A stretch of 51,990 nt of DNA, taken from contig FR887798.1 of the NCBI GenBank assembly GCA_000432735.1, forward strand, positions 1-51,990, read 5' to 3'. Positions 1 through 7,946 of this stretch are shown in pieces (the stretch's first letter is position 1; each line of letters begins with the position of its first letter). The DNA is from Bacteroides sp. CAG:443. Its GTDB lineage: Bacteria > Bacteroidota > Bacteroidia > Bacteroidales > Bacteroidaceae. The notes under the pieces were generated by a model. It ran no database searches. It was not told where the DNA came from and saw only the letters and a list, made by a program, of their open reading frames with translations. The position numbers and the translations under genes were made by a program.

Positions 1-143
1 CCTCTTTATGATACGACTTTTTTATATTTTACAACTTCAACCTATAACTTAGTGGTGTAATCATTTACGCTTGAAATCCCTTTCTAGGTTACACAATCTC
101 CAACGAAAAGAGTCTTTCGTTTGGGATCATCCTTTTAAGGATT

Positions 144-3014
144 TTAGAAACGATGAGGAGGCCCACCAAATCCACCTCTTGGTCCTCTCCCAAACCCGGG
201 ACCACCTTTAGGAGCATCCTTTCCGCCAAACAAATTCAGACGGTAAATGAAGTGTACCATGCAATAGCTGTAGATTGCATTATATTCCGTATCCTGACGC
301 ATGGCAGCACTGATGGTACGGCTGATGTTGCTCTGGTTTCTCAAGATATCGTAGAACTGTATGCTTACCGTAGCAGCATTCCCCTTAAGGAAGTCCTGAG
401 AAATCTGTGCATTCCAGATCAGCTCGTCGGTATTCATGCTCGATTCAGTATACCCTCTTCGGGAGTTCTGAGACAAGTCAGTAGAGATAGACATATTCCA
501 TGGCAAGCGCACATTCGTACTGGCACCATAAGAAAACTGATACGTATCCATATTATTGCTTTCCTGATAGCTGTTACGTGAATGTGTGTAATCCAGCGAA
601 CCATTCAGCGAAAACTCCCACCAGTCATTACGATACGTACCTCTCAAACGTTCTCCCAAGGACAAACGCTTCGTAGTATTTTTGTCGGTATCGGCAACAA
701 CATTCTTATCGCTGATGTAACTGATCATATTCTGATAATTTGCCCGAGTAAATGTATTGATAGTATATTTTTTGTTGCGCAAAGCAATGTTAGTACCAAC
801 CATTCCCATCAAGTTCCAGTTTCCGTTGATGTTTTCAGGAGTAGTCACATATCCACCTGTCTGCGGATCGTATACTCTTCGGTTACTGATGTCGTTCAAG
901 ACATTCTGATAACGGAAGAACGAGAACATACCCCGCTGATTTTCTGTATTGAAGAAATTATATTCGGCGCGCAGCTCGTTAGTAAACGTAGGCTTCAGTC
1001 CCGGATTACCGTTCTGAATATTCAACGGGTCTGTATTATCCGAAATCGGCAACAAATCTACCATGTCCGGCTGGGCAGCCTTTCCGCGATAACGAATACG
1101 TAACTGACTGGTTTTTGAGAACTTATATCGGAAATCGAACGTCGGAGTAAAGTTGAATACATTTCTCACGGTCATTGTATCCAGTTCTCCCTTCTTATAC
1201 GACAAATCCGACTTCTGCGGTTGGAAGCTAAGACCAGCATTCAGGCTCATCTTCTCACGCACCCAGCGGAACGTTACATCCATCTGGTGATTATAATAAT
1301 TGTATACTGCATTTTTACTTAAATCTGCGTTGTATTCTCCCTGTGTATCACCGTTCAGTCCATCATTCACCGTCCAGTCATCTCCCATATTGAATGTAGA
1401 GTTATCAGTTGTAGAATGTTTATACTGGAAATTATAACTGAACTGAAGAAAACCACCCGTAAAAATAGGCTCACTGTACGTCAGTCGTGCACTAACATCA
1501 GACGTTTTAGTGGGAGTCGTTATATAACGGTTCAAAATTTCCAGACGTTCTTCCGGAGATTTCTGGAAATAATCTGTCCGTGAGGTAGAGAACTGTTCAC
1601 TGCTGCTATTGGTATAATTATATCTGCCACGGAAGGTTATATTTCGGCCAGCCTTTCCCAAACGGCGATTAATCATTGCAGAACCTCCAGCTGTAAGATC
1701 ATCTCCCTTTTTCAAGGTATTTTTCAAAACCGTATTCACGATATTTTCTTCGGGAACCAACGAAGTCAGATCATCCGTTCCAAACAATTCATCCGTAGAA
1801 TAGCCAGGATCCTGTCCGAAGGTATACGAATTTTGACTGGTAGAATTATCCGTCTTACCATAACTGATACGCGGACGGAAAATAAAAGTAGTCATAGTAT
1901 CCGGTTTCCATTCGATGAAAGCATCGGCCAACATGTTAGTCGTTTTATTACGAGAATGATCAATCGCATTCTTGAATGAACTGCTCTCCGACGATACAAA
2001 CGTTTCAGAAGCTTGCTTGCTGATTATATCTCCATCCTTATAATTGAATTTCACACTTCCTTCGGTTTTCAACTTCGATGTTTCAGTAGCGAAATTCACT
2101 CCACCCATCTTTACAGCCGTCAGCCCGTTATCTCCTTTGCGGAAGCCACCTCCACCACCAGGGAAGCTATTGTCGTTTACATTATTTAAAGAACCAATAG
2201 CAGTAAACTGTCTTTTCCCTTGAAAATAGTTTATCATAGCCTTTCCACTGTAACGATCTTTTGTTCCAGCCGCCAAGTCTACATTACCTACCCATCCTTT
2301 GTTCATACCAGGCTTGACAGTCAGGTCGAGTACCGTTTCCTCCTCTCCATCGTCTATTCCCGTCATCCGGGCCATATCCGACTGCTTTTCGTAAGCACGT
2401 ATCTTATCAATGATATTCACCGGCAAGTTCTTCATTGCGATATTCGGATCGTCGGCAAAGAACTCTTTACCGTCAATCATAATCTTATTGATTTCCTTGC
2501 CGTTGATGGTAATTTTCCCACTTTCATCAATTTCAGCTCCTGGCAACTTTTTAACGAGTTCCTCCAGTGCCGATCCCTCTGGCACACGATAGGCTGAGCT
2601 ATTATATACCAGCGTATCTTCCGAAGCCGTAACTTCCGGTGCCTGAGCTACAACAACCGCTCCTTCCAACATAATCGCATCCGAGTGCAATTTAATCGTA
2701 CCCAAATTGATACGTGGTTTTGCATTTGTCAACGTTACCGGTTGAAATGCAGGTGCATACCCTACAAAAGATACTTTCAACAAATACTTTCCCGGACGCA
2801 CAGATAAAGCAAAACGTCCGTCATTATTTGTCACATCCCCCGTAACCATTGAACTATCCCGCACGGCAAGTATCTGCACCGTTGCCTGCATAACCGGAGA
2901 ATTGTCATCATTATCGATGACAGTTCCCGAAACCAAACCTTTGCTACCTCTGCTTTGTGCAAAAGCGACTACCCCACAGGATACCAGTAGCAACCCCATC
3001 ACCCATTTTTTCAT
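144..3014 (-). CDS. TonB-dependent outer-membrane receptor with N-terminal carboxypeptidase-regulatory-like domain
   Basis: 956 residues. An N-terminal signal peptide (MKKWVMGLLLVSCGVVAFAQ) is followed by a carboxypeptidase-regulatory-like beta-sandwich (about 27-110, 'SGTVIDNDDNSPV'), a plug domain (about 130-235, with 'INGKEINKIMIDGKEFF') and a long beta-barrel rich in aromatic/Asn strands ending in Phe. The architecture is that of the Bacteroidetes outer-membrane beta-barrel family (CarboxypepD_reg-like + plug + barrel). It acts in the outer membrane, importing or exporting a substrate that cannot be named from sequence. No SusD partner gene is adjacent, so it is probably not a polysaccharide-utilization pair. 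An oddity is the Gly/Pro/Arg-rich tail (GGPGFGRGPRGGFGGPP) just before the terminal Phe. Family call is secure, substrate unknown. Confidence 0.93.
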   Translation of the reverse strand: MKKWVMGLLLVSCGVVAFAQSRGSKGLVSGTVIDNDDNSPVMQATVQILAVRDSSMVTGDVTNNDGRFALSVRPGKYLLKVSFVGYAPAFQPVTLTNAKPRINLGTIKLHSDAIMLEGAVVVAQAPEVTASEDTLVYNSSAYRVPEGSALEELVKKLPGAEIDESGKITINGKEINKIMIDGKEFFADDPNIAMKNLPVNIIDKIRAYEKQSDMARMTGIDDGEEETVLDLTVKPGMNKGWVGNVDLAAGTKDRYSGKAMINYFQGKRQFTAIGSLNNVNDNSFPGGGGGFRKGDNGLTAVKMGGVNFATETSKLKTEGSVKFNYKDGDIISKQASETFVSSESSSFKNAIDHSRNKTTNMLADAFIEWKPDTMTTFIFRPRISYGKTDNSTSQNSYTFGQDPGYSTDELFGTDDLTSLVPEENIVNTVLKNTLKKGDDLTAGGSAMINRRLGKAGRNITFRGRYNYTNSSSEQFSTSRTDYFQKSPEERLEILNRYITTPTKTSDVSARLTYSEPIFTGGFLQFSYNFQYKHSTTDNSTFNMGDDWTVNDGLNGDTQGEYNADLSKNAVYNYYNHQMDVTFRWVREKMSLNAGLSFQPQKSDLSYKKGELDTMTVRNVFNFTPTFDFRYKFSKTSQLRIRYRGKAAQPDMVDLLPISDNTDPLNIQNGNPGLKPTFTNELRAEYNFFNTENQRGMFSFFRYQNVLNDISNRRVYDPQTGGYVTTPENINGNWNLMGMVGTNIALRNKKYTINTFTRANYQNMISYISDKNVVADTDKNTTKRLSLGERLRGTYRNDWWEFSLNGSLDYTHSRNSYQESNNMDTYQFSYGASTNVRLPWNMSISTDLSQNSRRGYTESSMNTDELIWNAQISQDFLKGNAATVSIQFYDILRNQSNISRTISAAMRQDTEYNAIYSYCMVHFIYRLNLFGGKDAPKGGPGFGRGPRGGFGGPPHRF

Positions 3015-3097
3015 TCTTACAATCTAATACAAATGTTTCAACGTTGGTTTGACATTGAAAAATTTTAAAGGTTTAATTGCAAAACCTTTTTTAAGGG

Positions 3098-3511
3098 TTA
3101 TTTTCTTCTAAAAGCCTTTTCAATGCGATGCTTCTGCAAGAAAAACTCCCAGCAAAGTACATTGATAATCATATATACGATACCGACAGAATTATCGGCA
3201 GACTGCACATCCTGATTGATGGTTCCCTTTACCAGCATAACAATATAGTATATTCCCCACAAGTATAAGGCATACTTCATCGCCTTACTGCGAATACTGG
3301 CTATTTCTTCGTTCTCTTCCTTAGCCTTTGCCAAAAAGATCATGAATAGTGAAATCCAGATAACAAGCTTTATACACAGCTTGACATACAACAAATTACC
3401 ATCGTGTACAAGTCCAAACATGTACATCAGCAAAGGTACAAAAACAGATAAGATAAGTAAAGCATAGCCTGCATATCTACACGCAACGGGTAATATTCCT
3501 TTCATAAACAA
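3098..3511 (-). CDS. small integral membrane protein of unknown function
   Basis: 137 residues with about four hydrophobic stretches (roughly 13-34, 42-60, 79-98, 108-125) and a basic C-terminus (KHRIEKAFRRK). No recognisable domain. It lies upstream of the TonB receptor on the same strand with an 83-bp gap, so co-transcription is possible. A second Met at codon 3 (MKGILP) is an equally good start. Function not inferred. Confidence 0.7.
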   Translation of the reverse strand: MFMKGILPVACRYAGYALLILSVFVPLLMYMFGLVHDGNLLYVKLCIKLVIWISLFMIFLAKAKEENEEIASIRSKAMKYALYLWGIYYIVMLVKGTINQDVQSADNSVGIVYMIINVLCWEFFLQKHRIEKAFRRK

Positions 3512-3585
3512 ATCAATTTATTGGTAAATACTGTACAAAAATAATTAATTGTCAACGCACGGGCATGTACTTTTTACTTTTTTTC

Positions 3586-3593
3586 TATTTTTG
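3586..3593 (+). promoter_or_regulatory. Bacteroidetes -7 promoter element for aroB
   Basis: TATTTTTG matches TAnnTTTG and ends 19 bp before the ATG at 3613. It places transcription start downstream of the longest possible aroB start (3565), so it decides in favour of 3613. Confidence 0.65.
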
Positions 3594-3612
3594 CAGGAAA
3601 AACAAAAGATTT

Positions 3613-4674
3613 ATGAGCAAACAAGAAGTTGTCATTTGTCATGAGCTGGAAGAAAATCTGCGTCATGCAGTTTCCAGCCAATCCTACGATAAAGTGTTCA
3701 TCCTGACCGATGAACATACCCGCATGTATTGCCTTCCCATTATTGAAAAATATCCGTTTTTAGCTCATGCCGAACAGATATGTATCGGAGTAGAAGATAT
3801 ACATAAAAATCTGGAAACCCTCGCTTATGTATGGAATCAACTGAGCAGCAAGGGAGGTACACGCCATTCATTGCTGATTAATCTTGGTGGCGGCATGGTT
3901 ACCGACTTGGGCGGCTTCGCTGCGGCTACTTTCAAACGGGGTATTGATATGATTAATATTCCGACTACCCTGCTGGCTATGGTAGATGCTTCGGTAGGCG
4001 GTAAGACAGGTATCAACTTCAATGGATTGAAAAACGAAATCGGAGCCTTTGCTCCGGCCAACTATGTACTGATAGACTGTGAGTTTCTGAAAACCCTCGA
4101 TCATCCCAATATTTTGTCGGGATATGCAGAAATGCTGAAACACGGACTTATCAGTAATGTAGAGCACTGGAGTGAACTTCTCAATTTCAATCTGGAACAT
4201 GTAGACTACAAGCATTTGCAAAAACTGGTAGATACTTCCATTCAAGTAAAAGAAAAGGTTGTGGAACAAGATCCGTTTGAAAAAGGAATCCGCAAGGCAC
4301 TGAACTTCGGCCATACCATAGGGCATGCATTCGAGAGTTTTGCCCTCGAAACAGAACATCCTGTATTGCACGGGTATGCAGTAGCCTGGGGAATGGTCTG
4401 TGAACTGTATTATTCTCACCTGAAAGTAGGTTTTCCGAAAGACAAACTGCGCCAAACCATACAGTTCATCAAAGAACATTACGGGAAACTGGATTTCAGC
4501 TGTAAAGATTACGACCGTTTGTATGAGTTCATGAAGCACGACAAGAAAAATGCTTCGCTGGGTAACGTCAACTTTACCCTGCTGGGAGAAATCGGTGATG
4601 TTCATATCAACCAGACTGCTACACAGGATGAGATCTATGATATGTTCGATTTCTACAGTGAAACAATGGGATAA
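3613..4674 (+). CDS. aroB: 3-dehydroquinate synthase
   Basis: Converts DAHP to 3-dehydroquinate, the second step of the shikimate pathway; cytosolic, NAD- and metal-dependent. Seen: the nucleotide-binding run 'GGGMVTDLGGFAAATFKRGI', the 'DASVGGKTGIN' loop, a metal ligand in 'GYAEMLKHGLI' and the metal-binding 'NFGHTIGHAFE'. 353 residues from Met 3613, normal for the family. I chose the internal ATG because the longer frame (from 3565) would start upstream of the TAnnTTTG promoter and adds a non-conserved hydrophobic leader. It is the last chromosomal protein gene before the tRNA used as an integration site. Confidence 0.96.
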   Translation: MSKQEVVICHELEENLRHAVSSQSYDKVFILTDEHTRMYCLPIIEKYPFLAHAEQICIGVEDIHKNLETLAYVWNQLSSKGGTRHSLLINLGGGMVTDLGGFAAATFKRGIDMINIPTTLLAMVDASVGGKTGINFNGLKNEIGAFAPANYVLIDCEFLKTLDHPNILSGYAEMLKHGLISNVEHWSELLNFNLEHVDYKHLQKLVDTSIQVKEKVVEQDPFEKGIRKALNFGHTIGHAFESFALETEHPVLHGYAVAWGMVCELYYSHLKVGFPKDKLRQTIQFIKEHYGKLDFSCKDYDRLYEFMKHDKKNASLGNVNFTLLGEIGDVHINQTATQDEIYDMFDFYSETMG

Positions 4675-4820
4675 ACAGCCGGAGCCGTTGCAGGAACAGT
4701 CATGTTTCAGGTAATATTAAGACAAAAGTCTATCTCTTTTGTTTTCAAGCATAACCGCCCAAGCTGACATTTTGCTGCAACGTGCTTCCTTAAAAAAGTA
4801 GAAAAAACTATCCCAAATAA

Positions 4821-4851
4821 TTTGCTAGTTTAAAATAAAGCCTTACCTTTG
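4821..4851 (+). promoter_or_regulatory. promoter of tRNA-Pro
   Basis: TTTG (4821-4824), a 19-bp spacer, then TACCTTTG (4844-4851), 11 bp before the tRNA. This is a textbook Bacteroidetes sigma-ABfr promoter. Confidence 0.85.
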
Positions 4852-4862
4852 CATCCGCAATT

Positions 4863-4937
4863 CGGGGTGTAGCTCAGCCCGGTTAGAGTACGCGTCTGGG
4901 GGGCGTGTGGTCGCTGGTTCGAATCCAGTCACCCCGA
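4863..4937 (+). tRNA. tRNA-Pro (anticodon GGG)
   Basis: Acceptor CGGGGTG (4863-4869) pairs with CACCCCG (4930-4936), discriminator A4937. The D-arm GCTC..GAGT, the anticodon stem CGCGT/GCGTG around loop CTGGGGG (anticodon GGG), and the T-arm GCTGG-TTCGAAT-CCAGT all fold. CCA is not encoded, as usual in Bacteroidetes. The 3' part (4895-4942) is the integration target of two tandem elements; the copy here remains a complete tRNA. Confidence 0.95.
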
Positions 4938-4942
4938 CTGGT
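4895..4942 (+). repeat. attL of element 1 (48-bp direct repeat, copy 1)
   Basis: The 48 bp from the anticodon loop through the tRNA 3' end plus 5 bp (ACTGGT..) recur exactly at 21922-21969. A 15-bp core of it (CCAGTCACCCCGACT, 4925-4939) recurs at 30967-30981. This is the signature of tyrosine-recombinase integration into a tRNA 3' end. Confidence 0.9.
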
Positions 4943-4951
4943 GAAAATGAA

Positions 4952-4980
4952 GGAGTTAAGCGGTTGGCTTAGCTCCTTTT
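4952..4980 (+). terminator. rho-independent terminator after tRNA-Pro
   Basis: GGAGTTAAG - loop CGGTTGG - CTTAGCTCC (one G.T pair), followed by TTTTTATTTTTATA. It ends the tRNA transcript just inside element 1. Confidence 0.85.
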
Positions 4981-4991
4981 TATTTTTATAT

Positions 4992-5009
4992 ACTGACGGA
5001 TTACTGACG
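4992..5009 (+). repeat. arm-type repeat, left end of element 1
   Basis: ACTGACGGATTACTGACG: two ACTGACG copies 11 bp apart. The identical 18-mer is at 21786-21803 in the same orientation inside the right end, and a further half-copy TTACTGAC is at 21711. Probably the integrase arm-binding sites. Confidence 0.7.
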
Positions 5010-5121
5010 GTTGGGGTGGAGAATAAATGCTATCAAACATAAAATAATGAAGAAAATAATTTGTTTTGACTTGTTCTTATTTTCATCTGTTTACTCGAAT
5101 GAACTGCAAGCCTTCCCTTTG

Positions 5122-5886
5122 CTATGCTTTATTTTTATGCTTGTTCAATAGCAATGTGGTCGTTGCTTCTTTACAATCACTATCTTTTGTTATGATACCA
5201 AATTGAATGTCTTCATAATTCAGCCATGAGCGGACATTACACTTAAAATCGTCCAGTTCCTTGTTGGTTAACGGGTATTGAGCAGAAACACGAATGCAGA
5301 CCACAGCATTATTGTATCGACTTAGGTCAAGTTGCTGGTATTTGGCCATGGAATCAGCAATATAGGCTAATCGATTTCCTTGCCCGTTGGTAATGGAATG
5401 ATAATCATATCGTGTACCGTACTCCACTTGCAATAGATAAGCCAAATCTTTGTACGTGAAACTGCTTCCAGACACAGTAAGTTCTTGTATGATGGACTTC
5501 CTTCGTTCCATTTTGCTTTGCATGGGAGCATGACTTTTCCAAAAATTCTCAATTCTTTCTGCTGGAGAAAAACCATAAAAGGTAATATCGTATATACAAT
5601 GCGCGGCTATTTTCTCTTTGCTTAGAGTAGTATTTGGGGGCAAAACAAGCTCTTTAGCCAATTCATTCTCCCAAAAATCCGCGTCTAAAGACTGTATGCT
5701 TATCCAATCCTCTTCTTGCTCTATCCAAACTTTTCCAACGAACTCAGGATTAGGCTGCATATCCCGAAGAATATCGTATGCTTCCCGAAAGGCATAGATA
5801 TTGTCAAAATGCCCGACTATTATTTCTTTCAAGTAAGGAAGCAAGTCGTCAAATCCTACTTCCATGATTAATTCTTTCACCGTCAT
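5122..5886 (-). CDS. uncharacterised 'GFDDLLPYL' protein (cargo of element 1)
   Basis: 254 residues, soluble, no signal or membrane segment. The N-terminus (MTVKELIMEVGFDDLLPYLKEI) and the block 'AAHCIYDITFYGFSPAERIENFW' (about 103-125) match the layout of the 11325-11768 product ('RFGFDDILPEFKALY', 'TAGLLWEITYYGETEEMIQEH'), so the two are distant paralogues; this one carries an extra C-terminal half (130-254). From memory the pattern resembles the DUF6557-type proteins common in Bacteroides, but I cannot confirm this. It is transcribed towards the tRNA. Function unknown. Confidence 0.75.
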   Translation of the reverse strand: MTVKELIMEVGFDDLLPYLKEIIVGHFDNIYAFREAYDILRDMQPNPEFVGKVWIEQEEDWISIQSLDADFWENELAKELVLPPNTTLSKEKIAAHCIYDITFYGFSPAERIENFWKSHAPMQSKMERRKSIIQELTVSGSSFTYKDLAYLLQVEYGTRYDYHSITNGQGNRLAYIADSMAKYQQLDLSRYNNAVVCIRVSAQYPLTNKELDDFKCNVRSWLNYEDIQFGIITKDSDCKEATTTLLLNKHKNKA

Positions 5887-5954
5887 GATTGCTCTGTTTT
5901 AAAGTTTCCGGTTACAAAATAAAGCCTGTGATATGCCATATTAGTGCATAACTT

Positions 5955-6746
5955 CTATAATTTGATAGGAAATCTTATCCCATTTTTGAGAATATACTCA
6001 TTCCCGGCATTATGCTCATCGTATTGACCGTATGCTACGGCATAAATCTTGCATCCGTACTTGTGTGCAAAATGTACTGTATTCATCGTGCCGCTTTTCA
6101 CAGCGCATTGAACGACAATGACTCTTTGTGCTAAAGCTGCTTGCAGTCGGTTACGGGCATACAGTCGTGCAGGATTGGCTTTCACGCCAAAAGGTTGTTC
6201 GGAGATAATTAAACTGCCCTTGTCGATAATTTCTTGCTGCAAGAATTCGTTTGCTTTAGGGTGGACGATATTCAAACCGGATGCAACTACTGCAATAGTT
6301 TTTCCATTGGCATCTATACATCCTTGATGAGCGGCACTGTCACACCCCAATGCCAATCCGCTCACTATGACATTTTCTTTCAAGGCATTGTCTCTTGCCA
6401 ATTGATAGGCTATATTACATCCGACATCATCAGTGTTTCGTGAGCCAATGATGGCAATGGAATTTTCGTTATAAAGTAACTCCTTATTTCCCAATAGATG
6501 AATTAACGCAGGTGCTTCTACGCCAATTTGAGCAAATGAAACTGGATAATCGTCTGCATAATAAGGGATAATGCAAATGTTCGCTTCTTTTTCTTTCTCA
6601 CAAATCATCTTTGCTTTTGCGAAGGTTGCCGGATGAAGGGCGATTGTTTCTCGTAATTCCCGTTCCTCTTTACCGCATATATCAGCATAGTGACACCGCA
6701 ACAAATGCAGGCATGTCAGTTCTTCTATCGAAAATCTATTTCCCAT
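5955..6746 (-). CDS. DprA/Smf-like Rossmann-fold protein, lacks C-terminal winged helix
   Basis: DprA proteins bind single-stranded DNA and load RecA during transformation; element-borne homologues have unclear roles. Seen, counting from the Met at 6746: 'IAIIGSRNTDDVG' (about 97-109), 'IVSGLALGCDSAAHQG' (about 127-142), 'AVVASGLNIVHP', and 'LYARNRLQAALAQRVIVVQCAVKSGT' (about 195-220), the standard DNA_processg_A motif series. The protein ends soon after the Rossmann fold, so the winged-helix domain of full-length DprA is absent. A longer frame to 6800 exists; I prefer 6746 because an AAGGAT precedes it and the extra 18 residues look unconserved. It stands among cargo genes, not competence genes, so a defence or element-maintenance role is as likely as transformation. 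Confidence 0.85.
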   Translation of the reverse strand: MGNRFSIEELTCLHLLRCHYADICGKEERELRETIALHPATFAKAKMICEKEKEANICIIPYYADDYPVSFAQIGVEAPALIHLLGNKELLYNENSIAIIGSRNTDDVGCNIAYQLARDNALKENVIVSGLALGCDSAAHQGCIDANGKTIAVVASGLNIVHPKANEFLQQEIIDKGSLIISEQPFGVKANPARLYARNRLQAALAQRVIVVQCAVKSGTMNTVHFAHKYGCKIYAVAYGQYDEHNAGNEYILKNGIRFPIKL

Positions 6747-6913
6747 ATTCTCATCCTTTTTTCCGCAAAGATGAATGGAAGTGATGCCAATGTAAAGCAT
6801 TACTGCAATTTTTTCTCATCTTATGCTTTGATGTTACATATCCTTGACAGAACTTTGCAGCAACAGATATTGCATTTCTCATTGAAAATGAAAGTTTTCT
6901 TGAGAGAATTCGC

Positions 6914-6921
6914 TATATTTG
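6914..6921 (+). promoter_or_regulatory. -7 promoter element for the UDG-like gene
   Basis: TATATTTG matches TAnnTTTG, 33 bp before the ATG at 6955. Confidence 0.6.
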
Positions 6922-6954
6922 TTTTAAAATTCATCCACTTTAAAATATACGTTT

Positions 6955-7845
6955 ATGGAAACATTATCAGAGCAATTGACCGAACTTTACGAAAGTAAGT
7001 GGAACGGATTAATGGAACAACTGGAAGCCAATGGGTTACGAGACAAACTGCAATGTCCGTTCTTGATTTCTTTGTATCGTTCTGGGCAAGAAAAGGAAGA
7101 ACGAGAAAAAGCACAAGAAGCAGATATTAATTGGTATGCAAAGAAAGCAGATGCTGAGCATGAAGAGTGGTATACCAAAGCAGACATAAAAATTATGTTC
7201 TTTGGGAGGGAACCCAATTGGTGGGTGAGATATGATGAAAAAGGTGAAGACCCAGCCGATGTAGGCAAGGTTATGGCTACATATGAAGATTATCTCGATG
7301 ATAATTATAATGCTGTAGATGCACATTTTTATAAAGAGAAAATAGACCATAGAAATAGATTCCTCCTTTTTGGCGTTAATGGAATAATGTCAGGTATTAG
7401 GGAGTTATTAAAGGATTTCCCCGACAAACGAGTTTCATTAATATGGAATGAGATTTCCAAACTATCTAAACGAAAAGGAGAAGGAGGGGAAGCTGTCAAT
7501 GCGTTTGAGCATAGCATTGAAAAGAAATGTTTTCATGTTATTCCGAAAGAAATTGAAATATTGAGACCTGATATTGTCATATTCCTTACTGGACCCAAAG
7601 AAACAAAGTATTGTGGCTATATCAAAGAGAACTTTAATATCATAGGTGAGCCAGTTGCTATTTCTGATCTATCCACAAATGATGTGGAAAAATTACAAAT
7701 TGAAGGTGTCAAATTGGCGTATTTGACCCATCATCCAGGATATATGCCCAAAGAGGAGAAAGCCAATGATTTTCATTGGACACTTTATAATACTATTCTT
7801 GCCGACATCAAAGAAAACATCGACAAACTATTGAAGAAAGAATAA
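6955..7845 (+). CDS. uracil-DNA-glycosylase-superfamily-like protein
   Basis: 296 residues. The N-terminal 75 residues are charged and probably helical. Then 'ADIKIMFFGREPNWW' (about 76-90) resembles the motif A strand-loop of UDG-fold enzymes (hydrophobic strand, G.xPN), 'ILRPDIVIFLTGP' fits the central strand, and 'LAYLTHHPGYMPKE' (about 254-266) fits motif B (H-P-x). Members excise uracil or other damaged bases, or in recent elements act on modified DNA; no substrate can be assigned here. The motif A water-activating Asp/Asn pattern is unusual (REPNWW), so catalysis is uncertain. It is transcribed divergently from the DprA-like gene with a 208-bp gap. Fold assignment is an inference from motifs only. 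Confidence 0.6.
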   Translation: METLSEQLTELYESKWNGLMEQLEANGLRDKLQCPFLISLYRSGQEKEEREKAQEADINWYAKKADAEHEEWYTKADIKIMFFGREPNWWVRYDEKGEDPADVGKVMATYEDYLDDNYNAVDAHFYKEKIDHRNRFLLFGVNGIMSGIRELLKDFPDKRVSLIWNEISKLSKRKGEGGEAVNAFEHSIEKKCFHVIPKEIEILRPDIVIFLTGPKETKYCGYIKENFNIIGEPVAISDLSTNDVEKLQIEGVKLAYLTHHPGYMPKEEKANDFHWTLYNTILADIKENIDKLLKKE

Positions 7846-7946
7846 CTTGTGAACCACTTTGGCATAACTTGACCTCATCTTTGCATTGAAATGGATGGAA
7901 AGATGAGGTTTTGTTTTTCCTATGTGTAATTTAAAACCGGAGGAAT

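Noticed and set aside
102..121. hairpin AACGAAA/TTTCGTT as terminator of the TonB receptor gene
   Set aside because: The minus strand after the stem has no T-run (GGAGATTG), so it is not supported as an intrinsic terminator.
153..1103. two adjoining rightward frames antisense to the TonB receptor
   Set aside because: The minus-strand receptor has clear signal peptide, plug and barrel; the plus-strand frames have none.
3868..4605. 245-residue frame antisense to aroB
   Set aside because: aroB motifs are unmistakable on the plus strand.
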